Of a stretch of DNA of 56,781 nucleotides, positions 7,448 through 17,681 are shown piece after piece. Positions within the stretch are counted from its first letter, which is position 1. Every line of letters starts with the position of its first letter. This DNA comes from an uncultured Deferribacteraceae bacterium. GTDB lineage: Bacteria; Chrysiogenota; Deferribacteres; CAMZNJ01. The DNA lies in the NCBI GenBank assembly GCA_947313825.1, contig CAMZNJ010000024.1, forward strand, positions 1-56,781, in the 5' to 3' direction. The translations under genes were made by a program, and so were the position numbers. A model generated the notes under the pieces. It worked only from the letters and a program-made list of their open reading frames with translations, made no database searches and was not told the DNA's origin.

Positions 7448-9664
7448 ATGTATTCTAAAGATAACTTTTCAACATTTGAATTAAAAAATGTGGGACTCGT
7501 ATCGCTCATCACATACTTCGCCATATCAGTCTTCATCTCAGTAGGCTCCCTTGTTGCAATCTATGCTGCATCCGTCTACAGCAATAACAAAAATGTGGAA
7601 TTTATCGAAGGAACATATGTTGCCAAAAATATCGAAATCGGAGTAGAAGACTACAAGTTTTTGCTGAGCCTCTATCTGTCAAGCCCCACAAAAGACATAT
7701 CCAACGCCGTTAATGATTTGCACAAAGAAATTTATGGCGATATCATTGCCATATCCAAAACGTACGAGAATGCACAATATCAGGAAGTGGTAAAGAAATT
7801 CTCGAGGCTAGATAGTGTGTTTTCGCAGCTAGCACAAAAATATGGAACGTTCTACTCAAGTGATGACAGTAGCAAAGGCTCCAAGGCCATACTAATCAAA
7901 CAAATTAACGCTCAGATGGACGAAGTTGTGGCAACTGGAGATGTTAACCTAATAAAAGTCTACCTTGAGTACTACCAAATTGCACTAGGGTCTCTGCAGG
8001 ACAATAGCTTTGTAGTTGATACTCTTGCCAATACCACAAATATCGATAGCCTCAAAGTGTACCGCGACAATTATATGGCAGCCATTGAGCGGGCACCCCT
8101 TAGCCCATTGGTCAAGAGAAACCTTCGAAATAGATTTAGCGCCTACACAAAAGATCTCACAGAATACTACAGCGATATTCGGGAGATGTGGAGCCCTAAT
8201 GGTATCGCCACTCTCTCAAGGGCAGAGCTGATAGAAACCTTAGATCTACTAGCTGAAAGTAATGCCAAATACTTAGATGAGATTAGCCATCGAAATGACT
8301 CAGCCTTATCATTGCTACGCATACTAAATATCGCACCCATTGCTATTATGCTATTTGTCTTCTCCGTACTAGGGCACCTCTTACGCACCAAAATACTCCT
8401 CCTCAAATCTGAATTACGCAAAATACTCCTGTTTACAGGGCACACAGAGGATGTTGCCAATAAAGTGGGAAACCTAGGCAGTGTACGACATGCCTCCGGT
8501 AACGAAATAGAATACACCTTCCGATTCCTGCGATACATTCGTGCAAGATTGCACTACATATTGACAAGTGCTTTGGGGCTAAGTAGGCAGGTCTCACAAG
8601 ACGTTGATGTTATCAAAGACGAGTCCATCAACCTCTCAGCTAGGTTCAACAACCAAACAACAGCACTCTCAGGAATTGCCGACACTGTGTCGGACGTGAG
8701 CACAAACTCCATGGTAATGGTTGGGCTTCTCGAACGGATGAAGTCCGACGTCTCCATCGCCCGAACAAGTGCTCTCTCCAGTAGCAACAAACTCGACTAC
8801 ACCATAGGCATTGTTAGCGATATACACGACCAAGTCATAAACCTGTCGCAAACCATCGACCGAATCGACGAATTCGCAACCGAAATCAACAACATACTAG
8901 ACTCAATTAGCAGCATCGCCGAGCAAACAAACCTTCTAGCACTCAACGCTGCCATTGAAGCCTCTAGGGCAGGGGACGCTGGTAAAGGGTTTGCCGTTGT
9001 TGCAGATGAGGTGCGTAACTTGGCAGAGCTAACACAAAAATCTGTCCTAGAAATATCCACCATAATCAACACATTTGGTGCCGATAGTAAAAATGCCAAC
9101 AGAAGCATGAGTGCAACTGTGGACAAGGTCAACAAAGGAAGCAACACCATTCGCGAGGTGCGAAGCTCTTTCGACGAAATGGGGGATATTGTTGCCAGTG
9201 TTGGCGATCGTACCGACAATATCCTCGAGTCGTTCAACAAACAAAACAACGATATCCACACAATTAGCTACAAAATTCACGCCGTCTCTGACGACATCGA
9301 GGGAAGCAACGCTACACTAGAAAATATTACCGGATCCCTATCAAAACTCTCTGAAGGATCCAATAAGCTAGGAGCTCTCATCGAAACATTTGACCTAAAT
9401 ATGCCAGTACCTATTTACGACCACAACACAAGAGACTACCCCGTTGGCGTAACCTTCAGGAGTAGTGCCACGGACTTCCCCACTGACCTAACCAAGAGTC
9501 GCGGGGGCAACGATAACCTCGCACACGCTCAACCCAAAGGCGACGGCAGTGCAGGCAGTGTAGGCGGTGCAGGCAGTGTAGGCAATGTAGGCAGTGCCGG
9601 CGGTGCAGGTATTGCTAGCGACGGTGGTAAGCCTAGCACGCACAGTGGTCAAACATCGGTATAG
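7448..9664 (+). CDS. Methyl-accepting chemotaxis protein
   Basis: A 738-residue transmembrane chemoreceptor. The first membrane helix is near residues 17-40 and the second near 288-312, bracketing a helical sensor domain of about 250 residues. The cytoplasmic part has the conserved signalling hairpin ([38 protein letters not shown]), which contacts CheW and CheA. Ligand specificity cannot be read. The C-terminus continues into a Gly/Ala/Ser/Val repeat (DNA 9541-9620) before ending in QTSV; no CheR/CheB-binding pentapeptide is evident. uvrB begins 6 bp after the stop. The gene has its own strong promoter, separate from the preceding kinase. Confidence 0.95.
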   Translation: MYSKDNFSTFELKNVGLVSLITYFAISVFISVGSLVAIYAASVYSNNKNVEFIEGTYVAKNIEIGVEDYKFLLSLYLSSPTKDISNAVNDLHKEIYGDIIAISKTYENAQYQEVVKKFSRLDSVFSQLAQKYGTFYSSDDSSKGSKAILIKQINAQMDEVVATGDVNLIKVYLEYYQIALGSLQDNSFVVDTLANTTNIDSLKVYRDNYMAAIERAPLSPLVKRNLRNRFSAYTKDLTEYYSDIREMWSPNGIATLSRAELIETLDLLAESNAKYLDEISHRNDSALSLLRILNIAPIAIMLFVFSVLGHLLRTKILLLKSELRKILLFTGHTEDVANKVGNLGSVRHASGNEIEYTFRFLRYIRARLHYILTSALGLSRQVSQDVDVIKDESINLSARFNNQTTALSGIADTVSDVSTNSMVMVGLLERMKSDVSIARTSALSSSNKLDYTIGIVSDIHDQVINLSQTIDRIDEFATEINNILDSISSIAEQTNLLALNAAIEASRAGDAGKGFAVVADEVRNLAELTQKSVLEISTIINTFGADSKNANRSMSATVDKVNKGSNTIREVRSSFDEMGDIVASVGDRTDNILESFNKQNNDIHTISYKIHAVSDDIEGSNATLENITGSLSKLSEGSNKLGALIETFDLNMPVPIYDHNTRDYPVGVTFRSSATDFPTDLTKSRGGNDNLAHAQPKGDGSAGSVGGAGSVGNVGSAGGAGIASDGGKPSTHSGQTSV
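9541..9620. repeat. In-frame short tandem repeat in the MCP tail
   Basis: Degenerate 9-bp units (GGC AGT GTA-like codons) encode [17 protein letters not shown] sequence. Units are multiples of three. Confidence 0.8.
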
Positions 9665-9669
9665 CTCAT

Positions 9670-11649
9670 ATGAGATCTGAATCAAAGTTTGACCTAGTAT
9701 CATCCTACGAGCCGTCAGGCGATCAACCTAAGGCGATAAAAGCCCTTGTGGACAACTACAACGACGGCGTGGAGAAGCAGGTACTACTAGGGGTTACAGG
9801 CTCAGGTAAAACGTTTACCATGGCAAACGTTATCCAACAGCTCAACGTTCCGACCATAGTTATTGCCCACAACAAAACCTTGGCAGCACAGCTTTATGGC
9901 GAATTCAAGAAATTTTTTCCGAATAACGCTGTGGAGTACTTTGTTAGTTACTACGACTACTACCAACCTGAAGCTTATGTACCGTCGGCTGACAAGTATA
10001 TTGAAAAAGATGCCACCGTCAATGAAGAGATTGAGAAACTTCGCCACAGTGCAACACGCTCTTTGATGGAGCGGAAGGACGTTATCATCATATCGTCCGT
10101 GTCTTGCATTTACGGTTTGGGTTCCCCCGAGTCCTATTCGGAACAAATAATAACATTCACTGTTGGCGATACCATCGACTTCAATACCGTTACTGAGAAG
10201 CTAGTGTTTACGCGGTATAACCGTGGTGATTATGAGTTTGAGCGGGGGTGTTTTCGTGTTAAGGGTGATGTTATTGAAATATTCCCATCTTACGAAGATT
10301 CCGTTGCTTATCGTATTGAATTTTTTGGTGATGAAGTTGAGAAAATATTCCTTGTGAACCCCTTGCTTGGCGAGGTTTTGGAGGAGGTGGAGTCGGTATC
10401 CATCTACCCCAACACACATTACGTAGCCCCCGACATATCCTTGGACATTGCTATTGCTCAGATAAAGGAAGAGTTACTGAAGACTTGTGCAATATTCCAC
10501 GAGTCGGGCAAGATTGTTGAGGAACAGCGACTGTCGCAACGAACCATGTATGATATTGAGATGATACGTGAAACAGGCTACACAAAGGGCATTGAGAACT
10601 ATAGCCGTATTTTTGAAGGGCGAGAAAAAGGAACGCCACCCTCAACACTTCTGTCCTATTTCCCCGAGGATGCCCTGACGATTATCGACGAAAGCCACAT
10701 GACCCTGCCTCAGATTCGTGGCATGTCCAGTGGTGATAGGTCGCGGAAGATGAAGCTTGTTGAATACGGTTTTCGTCTGCCTTGTGCCTTGGACAACCGC
10801 CCCCTTACGTTTGATGAGTTCAACGAAAGAACCAACCGCACACTTTATGTTTCCGCCACGCCAGCTGAGTATGAGCTCGACAGGAGCGAGGGTATTATTG
10901 TGGAACAGCTGATACGCCCCACAGGTCTGATTGATCCCCCCATTGAGATTCGCCCAGCACGTACCCAAGTTGACGATCTTCTTGCGGAAATCCAAAAAGT
11001 TAAAAAAGGTGGCGGTCGTGTTCTTGTTACCTCATTGACCAAAAAATCGGCGGAAAAGATTACGGATTATTTTTCAGAAGTGGGCATAGAGGTTAAGTAC
11101 ATGCACAGCGATGTTGACACCCTCGATCGTATCCGTATTATTCGCGAACTTAGGCAGGGCTCCATTGACGTATTAGTCGGGGTAAACCTACTTCGCGAGG
11201 GGCTGGATATCCCTGAGGTGGAGCTTGTGGCGATTCTTGACGCTGATAAAGAGGGGTTCCTTCGCTCAGAGCGTTCGTTGGTTCAAACTGTTGGGAGGGC
11301 TGCCAGAAACCTCGATGCTCGTGCCATATTCTATGCAGACAGCATCACCAACTCCATGGAGCAAGCCATGAAGGAAACTGAGCGGCGACGCAACAAACAA
11401 ATAGCTTACAACAAAGAACATAATATTACGCCAGCCACTGTTCGCAACGATATTGTGAATATTCTTGAAAGTATTTACGAAAAAGACTACATGACCATCG
11501 AGCTGGAAACACCCGACTACGAACCAACAGGCACGGTTAAAGGTGATATCAAGAAGCTTGAAAAACTAATGTACGAGGCGGCAAAAGAGCGGGACTACGA
11601 AAAAGCAGCAAAATATCGAGACATTATCCTAGAGCTGAAGGCAAAGTAA
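9670..11649 (+). CDS. uvrB: Excinuclease ABC subunit B
   Basis: A 659-residue UvrB of normal length. It is the damage-verifying helicase of nucleotide excision repair, loaded by UvrA and recruiting UvrC. Walker A ([10 protein letters not shown]) is near residues 38-47, followed by the conserved [12 protein letters not shown] beta-hairpin region, DESH and [14 protein letters not shown] helicase motifs (here [13 protein letters not shown]), [24 protein letters not shown] and [11 protein letters not shown]-terminal UVR motif ([20 protein letters not shown]) binds UvrC. The start is 6 bp after the MCP stop with no strong ribosome binding site, so translation may be coupled. Confidence 0.98.
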   Translation: MRSESKFDLVSSYEPSGDQPKAIKALVDNYNDGVEKQVLLGVTGSGKTFTMANVIQQLNVPTIVIAHNKTLAAQLYGEFKKFFPNNAVEYFVSYYDYYQPEAYVPSADKYIEKDATVNEEIEKLRHSATRSLMERKDVIIISSVSCIYGLGSPESYSEQIITFTVGDTIDFNTVTEKLVFTRYNRGDYEFERGCFRVKGDVIEIFPSYEDSVAYRIEFFGDEVEKIFLVNPLLGEVLEEVESVSIYPNTHYVAPDISLDIAIAQIKEELLKTCAIFHESGKIVEEQRLSQRTMYDIEMIRETGYTKGIENYSRIFEGREKGTPPSTLLSYFPEDALTIIDESHMTLPQIRGMSSGDRSRKMKLVEYGFRLPCALDNRPLTFDEFNERTNRTLYVSATPAEYELDRSEGIIVEQLIRPTGLIDPPIEIRPARTQVDDLLAEIQKVKKGGGRVLVTSLTKKSAEKITDYFSEVGIEVKYMHSDVDTLDRIRIIRELRQGSIDVLVGVNLLREGLDIPEVELVAILDADKEGFLRSERSLVQTVGRAARNLDARAIFYADSITNSMEQAMKETERRRNKQIAYNKEHNITPATVRNDIVNILESIYEKDYMTIELETPDYEPTGTVKGDIKKLEKLMYEAAKERDYEKAAKYRDIILELKAK

Positions 11650-11651
11650 GG

Positions 11652-11680
11652 TTGACTGTATTCTGTTTTTGTACTATGCT
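11652..11680 (+). promoter_or_regulatory. Predicted sigma70 promoter before the PBP1A gene
   Basis: TTGACT (11652-11657), a 17-bp spacer and TATGCT (11675-11680), starting 2 bp after the uvrB stop. A further TATAAT at 11698-11703 lacks a good -35. The leader to the ATG would be about 100 nt. Confidence 0.6.
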
Positions 11681-11788
11681 CAGAGGGCTATTCTGTGTAT
11701 AATGTTAGGGGTAGCGTAACCATTCCGTGTAGCCATCCCTCAGGGGTAGCCATCCAAAATAAGCTATAATTCAGGTGTTTATATTAAT

Positions 11789-14700
11789 ATGAGTATTCAA
11801 GAAAAGGGGGAAACATCCTCCACGGTGCAACATGAAACCACAACAACCACTAAGGGAACCACTCCCGAGGGAATCATTCCCGAGGGAATCATTCCCGAAG
11901 GAACCACAAACGCACCCACACCACCACGCAAACCACTTTGGCGTCGAATTTTATCAATAATTACAAAGGTGTTCGTCGCCTTTGTCGTGCTGGGTATTGT
12001 TGGAGTTCTCTCTTTTGCCGCACTAATCTACTACCTAAACAAGCAGTTGCCCTCCAACGCCGAACTTCACAATTATACCTACAATACCCCCTCGGTTATT
12101 TACGACAGAAACGGCGAACAAATAGGGTTACTCGGCACATTCAAACGCGAACCGGTGCCCCTTGAAGCAATAAATACTTGCCTGATTAACGCCACCATTG
12201 CCATTGAAGACGAACGGTTTTACGAACACCAAGGGTTTGACCTACGTGCAATCTTGCGTGCGGCGAAGGCTGATATTGCCGCAAGAAGCGTGGTGGAAGG
12301 TGCCTCTACACTTGACCAACAGGTTGCACGAAACCTATTCCTTACCCGTGATCAAACAATTATCCGCAAACTCAAAGAGGTGATTATCGCCTATCGGATG
12401 GGGAAAGTGCTCTCCAAAGATGAAATAATAACCCTCTACCTCAATGTTGTACCCTATGGGCGTGGGGCTTACGGGATACAGGCCGCAGCCGAAAACTATT
12501 ACGGCAAGGATAACACAGAACTAACAATCTCAGAATGTGCAACCATTGCAGGACTACCGCAAGCACCATCCTACATCGCACCACACCTTAGTATTGAACG
12601 TGCCACTGCAAGGCGAAACCGTGTACTAACACGCATGTTTGAAGACGACTACATTACCGAAAACGAATACAGTGAAGCGATAACAACAGAAATCACCATT
12701 ATCGACAAAGTAGAACCACGACGCAAGTACGCCAACTACTTTGTGGACTACGTAATAACTGAACTCAAGCGTGTAGCAAATATTACTGACTACTTAGACA
12801 ACGGCTACACCATTCACACAACGCTAAGCCTAAACCTACAAGAGAAAGCCGAAAACGCTGTTGAGCTAAACCTCATCGATCTAGCAAAACGCCAAGGATT
12901 CACTGGCGAACTAAGCCGATTCTCATACGAAGAGGCTACGCAAGAGGTACGCAACAAACTCGAAGAGATAGCACGAAATAACGCTGAAGAGGGCGGAGAA
13001 GCTCAGACCGATACCGATACCACCGATACCACCAATACCACCAGCACCACTGCACTAGACGTGGACGCCATGGCTCTAACGGACAAAAAACAGTTCAACA
13101 CGGCTATTGATGCAGGGCAACTCCCAACAGCAGAACTCTACACAGATACCTACAAACAAACTGTGCACAACCTCTATTACGAACAACTCACAGACGTGCC
13201 AAGCTACTTAACAAAAAGAGGGGCGGAAAAAGCACTCGTCATATCCCTAAACAGAACATTTGCAAGGGTGCTCCCACTAAACAACACAACAGTAAACCTA
13301 CTCGTAAACCCAAATATCAACCGTGGCGACAAAATACGCGTACTACGTGGTAACTCCATGCTCATACCCATCAGCTCCACAAGGTGGGCAGCAAATAGTA
13401 GCGACAAAATTGCAGGAAGAGCCTTTAGCGTTAGCTCCATGCTCCGAGTACTCGAAACAAAGGACATCATCTACATCACGCCAACAAACAAACTCTACAA
13501 TCCGCAAGACAACAACAGTGAATACTTAGCATACCTATTCCAAGAACCAACCGCCGAAGGTGCAATGCTGAGCGTAAACAAAAACAACGAAATCGTCGCA
13601 ATGGTGGGGGGCTTCAACTACTACAAATCCGTCTACAATCGGGCATACCAATCTTACCGACAAATGGGAAGTGCCTTCAAACCCATCGTTTACGCAACAG
13701 CAATCGAAAATGGATACGCTTTCGCAGACTATGTGGACGACATACCCATCATCAAAGAGGGACAAAACAACACCACATGGAAACCAAGTAACTACAACGA
13801 AATATTCTACGGCACAACAACATTTGCCGAAGGGCTAGCAAAATCAAGAAACACAGTAACAATACTGCTGGCAGAAAAACTAGGACTCGAACGGATACTA
13901 AATATGACCAAACGGTTCCACTTCTCCTCAGAAATGCCAAACGACCTAACAGTAAGCATCGGTGCCGGATCAGCCTCTGTTATGGAGGTGGCATCGTCGT
14001 TCAACGTCTTCAACAACCTAGGAATATACCAAGAACCTGTAGCTATTTTAGATGTGTGGAACTCGGACGGAGTGCTCGTATATTCGGCTAGTGGCAACTA
14101 TGACAATACCACGAACGGCGACGACGAACTGCTCGCCACCGATACTGCCACGAACGGCGACGACGAACTGCTCGCCACCGATACTGCCACCATCGCCGAC
14201 GACGAACTGCTCGCCACCGATACTGCCACGAACGGCGACGACGAACTGCTCGCCACCGATACTGCCACCATCACCGACGACGAACTGCTCGCCACCGATA
14301 CTGCCACGAACACCGACGACGAACTGCTCGCCACCGATACTGCCACCATCGCCGACGACGATCAGCCCATGTTCAGCGACCCGAATCGAATTCTCGGCGA
14401 ATCAGAGGCGTATGAAGTTCTTACAGTTTTGGAGGATGTGGTCAATAAGGGTACAGCAATCGCGCTGAGGTCGGTGGGACGTCCGTTGGCGGCAAAAACC
14501 GGCACGACGAACGATTACCGTGATGCTTGGTTTGTGGGCATGTTTCCCAACCTACTAACAGTTGCGTGGGTGGGGTTCGACAACTTCACAACTCTGGGGA
14601 ATGCTGAGTACGGTGTACGTGCCGCGTTACCTGCTTGGCGACGCTACACTAGCGATATTCTGGACGAACTGCCTTACGCACTGTTCCCGCTACCAACGAA

Positions 14701-14833
14701 CGCCACCGCTGTTCGGTACTACAAAATAGACTCCAACGACTACTCCATTAGTGATTCCCTTGTGGACGACTACTACTTTTCGCCGTTTATACTGGATGAC
14801 GATGGCAAGCCTATCCGTAAGGGGAGCGAGTAG
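11789..14833 (+). CDS. Class A penicillin-binding protein (PBP1A type) with repeat insertions
   Basis: A 1014-residue bifunctional murein synthase. The cytoplasmic N-terminus contains the repeat PEGIIPEG, followed by one membrane anchor (about residues 53-80). The GT51 glycosyltransferase domain shows IAIEDERFYEHQGFD and GASTLDQQVARNLFL. The transpeptidase has the serine motif SAFK (nucleophile near S628, K631), SRN near residue 686 and KTGTT near residue 903. It polymerises glycan strands and cross-links peptides on the periplasmic face of the inner membrane. Between SRN and KTG, at about residues 774-852, lies an array of a 13-residue acidic repeat, which is not a normal family element. A second low-complexity Thr/Asp-rich stretch lies near residue 410. 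Start by AGGTG about 11 bp upstream. Confidence 0.95.
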   Translation: MSIQEKGETSSTVQHETTTTTKGTTPEGIIPEGIIPEGTTNAPTPPRKPLWRRILSIITKVFVAFVVLGIVGVLSFAALIYYLNKQLPSNAELHNYTYNTPSVIYDRNGEQIGLLGTFKREPVPLEAINTCLINATIAIEDERFYEHQGFDLRAILRAAKADIAARSVVEGASTLDQQVARNLFLTRDQTIIRKLKEVIIAYRMGKVLSKDEIITLYLNVVPYGRGAYGIQAAAENYYGKDNTELTISECATIAGLPQAPSYIAPHLSIERATARRNRVLTRMFEDDYITENEYSEAITTEITIIDKVEPRRKYANYFVDYVITELKRVANITDYLDNGYTIHTTLSLNLQEKAENAVELNLIDLAKRQGFTGELSRFSYEEATQEVRNKLEEIARNNAEEGGEAQTDTDTTDTTNTTSTTALDVDAMALTDKKQFNTAIDAGQLPTAELYTDTYKQTVHNLYYEQLTDVPSYLTKRGAEKALVISLNRTFARVLPLNNTTVNLLVNPNINRGDKIRVLRGNSMLIPISSTRWAANSSDKIAGRAFSVSSMLRVLETKDIIYITPTNKLYNPQDNNSEYLAYLFQEPTAEGAMLSVNKNNEIVAMVGGFNYYKSVYNRAYQSYRQMGSAFKPIVYATAIENGYAFADYVDDIPIIKEGQNNTTWKPSNYNEIFYGTTTFAEGLAKSRNTVTILLAEKLGLERILNMTKRFHFSSEMPNDLTVSIGAGSASVMEVASSFNVFNNLGIYQEPVAILDVWNSDGVLVYSASGNYDNTTNGDDELLATDTATNGDDELLATDTATIADDELLATDTATNGDDELLATDTATITDDELLATDTATNTDDELLATDTATIADDDQPMFSDPNRILGESEAYEVLTVLEDVVNKGTAIALRSVGRPLAAKTGTTNDYRDAWFVGMFPNLLTVAWVGFDNFTTLGNAEYGVRAALPAWRRYTSDILDELPYALFPLPTNATAVRYYKIDSNDYSISDSLVDDYYFSPFILDDDGKPIRKGSE
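14107..14358. repeat. In-frame 39-bp minisatellite inside PBP1A
   Basis: Six full units plus a partial one, each encoding TNGDDELLATDTA with variants at positions 2-3 (NG, IA, IT, NT). The array sits inside the transpeptidase domain between two catalytic motifs, so it must be accommodated in a surface loop. Confidence 0.95.
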
Positions 14834-14837
14834 TCGG

Positions 14838-14905
14838 GCGGTCAGGCGATGCAACGCGGTCAGTCGATGTAACGCGGTCAGCTTAGGTGTGTGTTGCGGG
14901 TGTGT
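14838..14905. repeat. Short tandem repeats after the PBP1A stop
   Basis: Two to three copies of an 18-bp unit (GCGGTCAGTCGATGTAAC-like), followed by two copies of GTGTGTTGCGG. They fill the gap between the convergent PBP1A and metallo-hydrolase genes. Confidence 0.75.
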
Positions 14906-14916
14906 TGCGGGTATTA

Positions 14917-16026
14917 CTAGTCCTCTTCACGCCGAGACAGGGTTAGTATTCGATCTTCTATCCCTTTGCAGATGTAGTAGTTGAGCTTCCTTTTGAACGC
15001 TTCGTACCTTGGTGAGTGGTGGAATAAGTAGAGTTGGCTGGCTGAGCTATTCAGGAATATTTCCTTGGCAATATTGATTGTTAGGTGTTTCTTAATATGT
15101 GCCTGCTCTTTGTCCTCCTCCATGAATACCCCTTCCATAACGAGAATATTACTGTTTTTGGCGAATAGTGTTGCCTTGTGTATATTTTCCTGTGTGGGTG
15201 CGAGGTCGGTTGCGAAGGTTACGCTTTCGGACGGTGTTTCCTCTAGCATATGGAATAGGTTTTTAGCGGGCATACTGTTTTCGTCATGTTTGCCTGTGTT
15301 GCCTGTGTTGTCTGAGTTGTCCGTATCGCTAATGTAGTCGGGGGCAATGTCCACTTCAGGGTTGTTGTCAAGGTAGGCTTCTTTGAGTTGTCGCACCCAT
15401 TTCCCCCCTCTTAGTCCGCGTTCCATCATCTTTGTTTCGGATATATTTACTCGTCGTGGCGATTCTACACGGTATCCTATTGATGGTATTCCGTGGTCGA
15501 AAATTTCGTATGTTAGCGTAAATCCATTGTTGAGAGTGAATACGGTTTTGTTGTTGGTATTTTTGAGAACGCAGTTGCATTGGATTGGTTGCGGTTGAAA
15601 CTGTTTGTTTGCGGGTAGCAGGGCAGATTTTTGAACGCCAGTGTTGCTGAGTTCGTGTATCTCTATTTCGAAGGTGTAGCTGTCCACTAGGTTCCAAGTG
15701 TATGACTGTGTTCGGTAGAATACGTTATCGATAATGCCTTGTGGTCCAAAAATGATTAGTTTTTTGGATGAGATTAGCATGCTTCTTATTATTCGGTCGA
15801 ATCCGTAGAAGTGATCCATGTGTGTGTGGCTGATGCAGAGGTGTGTTACGTTGTTGATTTGGTTGTTGTTGTAGTAAGATATGTTGCCGCAATCCATCAT
15901 AATGGATCCCAGTAGGTGTGTGTGTTTGATGATAAACGAGATATCGCCGAAAGGGCTTGCACCGAATATTTTGTATGAATGTTGAGTCATGTTGTTGTTT
16001 GTACCGTTGGTTGTATTTGTTTCCAT
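14917..16026 (-). CDS. Metallo-beta-lactamase-fold hydrolase, RNase Z-like
   Basis: A 369-residue protein. The metal-binding motif HTHMDH is near residues 67-72, and the C-terminus has HHSPRYE, resembling the HFSPRY signature of tRNase Z. A further acidic ligand may be the D of FATDLAPTQ. tRNase Z enzymes trim the 3' trailer of tRNA precursors; this protein is longer than the usual 300 residues and divergent in its middle part, so a different ribonuclease or phosphodiesterase activity is possible. The start at 16026 is 4 bp after the stop of the kinase-like gene, suggesting translational coupling; an alternative Met at 15990 also lacks a ribosome binding site. The + strand is strongly G/T-rich here. 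Confidence 0.75.
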   Translation of the reverse strand: METNTTNGTNNNMTQHSYKIFGASPFGDISFIIKHTHLLGSIMMDCGNISYYNNNQINNVTHLCISHTHMDHFYGFDRIIRSMLISSKKLIIFGPQGIIDNVFYRTQSYTWNLVDSYTFEIEIHELSNTGVQKSALLPANKQFQPQPIQCNCVLKNTNNKTVFTLNNGFTLTYEIFDHGIPSIGYRVESPRRVNISETKMMERGLRGGKWVRQLKEAYLDNNPEVDIAPDYISDTDNSDNTGNTGKHDENSMPAKNLFHMLEETPSESVTFATDLAPTQENIHKATLFAKNSNILVMEGVFMEEDKEQAHIKKHLTINIAKEIFLNSSASQLYLFHHSPRYEAFKRKLNYYICKGIEDRILTLSRREED

Positions 16027-16030
16027 GATT

Positions 16031-17611
16031 TTAGCTGAGGAATGTGTATTTGTCGGATTCGATGATAATCTTCTTAATGATTGTATCCACCATCTTGGAC
16101 ACAATGGGATTAAGTTCGATGGTTAGGTCTTCATTGTTGAAGGAGTATGCTTCGAGGTGTTCTTCGAGTAGTCCTTCGTGTGGTTGCGGTATTGATGTCA
16201 TCCCTACGTTTGTTGCATGTTTTGCGAGTTCGAGGTTGTGTTTTAGTTCGGACACGTCGGCGTCAAGTTTTACGACAATGGGTTTGCTCATCAGTCCTCT
16301 TAGTAGTTCTTCGTAGTATTCTTGTTTTACGAGTGCGGCGTCAACAATGGCTGAGCCTCCAGTGGCGAGGTATTCGCGTATGATTGTGCCTAGTTGGTAG
16401 TGTATTTCGAGTGAGATTTGCTCGCTGTAGATACCTTTACCGTACTGCATAGATTCGGTCATATCAGTTCCACGCACTTTCGAGTTGGCTCTGAGGTTTT
16501 CGAGGCTAAAGTATTTTGCTCCGAGTTGATCTGCTAGGGTTTTGGATATGATTGTTTTGTTGCTCCCCATGTGTCCTGCAATGATGACGCATTTTTTGTT
16601 GTCAATATTGAAGGTATAGTTGACCGATCGGTATACGGCTTTGATTAGTTGAGCACGTGTTTCGAGGTATTCGTCAGACCATTCTTCAGTGTTGTCCAAT
16701 TTTTTTTGCAAGAAAACGGCGTTTTCCAGTGCGACAAGGCTTTTGTAGAAGCTAATAAGGCTGACGTAGGTTTTGTCGGGGTATTCCCTGCTGTATTCTC
16801 GTATTAGTGCGTCGGATATGTCAAGCATATCGAGTGTTTCAAGTTCGTATGCGATGCTAGAGAAGTCGTAGATAATATCGCGAAACCGTGTGTAGTCGTC
16901 TTCGTAAACGGCGTTGATTAGTTCTATTCGTCGATCAACGATTGCTATGTTTGATAGGGTAAGGTTTCCGTGGAACCCTTTGATGAATCCTGAGTCGATA
17001 CGGTCGCGAATAACGTCTGTATTTTCGCGAATAAATGTCATGGTTTTTTCGGAGATATAGGATAAGTGTGTAGTGTTGACAATATCGATGGCGTAATTGT
17101 TGAGATGGTCGAGGTATCTGGCAAAGCGTTCGCTCATGGGTTTGGCACCGGCGTATTCGATGGCTTTGAAGGATATCCCCTTGATTGAACGATATTTGGT
17201 TGCGAGTTGGTGCGAGATATTTTCGATGTAGGATTTGTCCATGGAGCCCATCTCGACAACCCGTCTTAGGGTATTGTTGTATGTTTTCATTTTGATAATA
17301 TATTCGATAACGGGGTAGGGGGAGTCGATGGTGGCAACAAAGTGTTTATCGCCGCCAACAACAACCTTGTACACACCTTCGTACAGGCTTGAGAAGCGGG
17401 ATCCGGTTTCGAAATCTTTCATGCAAGCTTGGCGTCGTCGTTCCATGGTGGAGTAGTCCACCTGTTTATTTTTGATGATGACTTTGACGATGTAGATATT
17501 GTGGTCAGATGTGTATATTTCGCTGAGACCGCTGACAACCACTGTGTTGGCAGAAAATACAGACTTGAGCAGTTCTTTACGTTTTTTTGTGGCGATGCTT
17601 AGTTTGTCCAT
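16031..17611 (-). CDS. Phosphotransferase-like domain fused to a P-loop (ATP/GTP) kinase-like domain
   Basis: A 526-residue protein. The first about 320 residues resemble aminoglycoside phosphotransferase/choline kinase-like proteins, with a degenerate catalytic loop FHGNLTLSN near residue 212, where an Asn replaces the usual Asp of HGDL. The last about 190 residues form an AAA_33/zeta-toxin-like P-loop domain: GHMGSNKT near residues 342-349 and VKLDADVSELKHNL further on. Two-domain proteins of this kind (COG2187/COG0645 type) are widespread but uncharacterised. Substitution of the catalytic Asp suggests the first half may bind rather than phosphorylate. AGGGAG stands 5 bp before the ATG. It forms an operon with the RNase Z-like gene downstream. 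Confidence 0.72.
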   Translation of the reverse strand: MDKLSIATKKRKELLKSVFSANTVVVSGLSEIYTSDHNIYIVKVIIKNKQVDYSTMERRRQACMKDFETGSRFSSLYEGVYKVVVGGDKHFVATIDSPYPVIEYIIKMKTYNNTLRRVVEMGSMDKSYIENISHQLATKYRSIKGISFKAIEYAGAKPMSERFARYLDHLNNYAIDIVNTTHLSYISEKTMTFIRENTDVIRDRIDSGFIKGFHGNLTLSNIAIVDRRIELINAVYEDDYTRFRDIIYDFSSIAYELETLDMLDISDALIREYSREYPDKTYVSLISFYKSLVALENAVFLQKKLDNTEEWSDEYLETRAQLIKAVYRSVNYTFNIDNKKCVIIAGHMGSNKTIISKTLADQLGAKYFSLENLRANSKVRGTDMTESMQYGKGIYSEQISLEIHYQLGTIIREYLATGGSAIVDAALVKQEYYEELLRGLMSKPIVVKLDADVSELKHNLELAKHATNVGMTSIPQPHEGLLEEHLEAYSFNNEDLTIELNPIVSKMVDTIIKKIIIESDKYTFLS

Positions 17612-17623
17612 TGTTCTCCCTTG

Positions 17624-17675
17624 TTAGCGTGCAGTGTGTTAGCGTGCAGTGTGTTAGCGTGCAGTGTGTTAGCGT
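17624..17675. repeat. Tandem repeat, 15-bp unit, about 3.5 copies
   Basis: Perfect copies of GTTAGCGTGCAGTGT occupy nearly the whole gap between the nfo stop and the start of the kinase-like gene. Confidence 0.93.
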
Positions 17676-17681
17676 TGGAGC

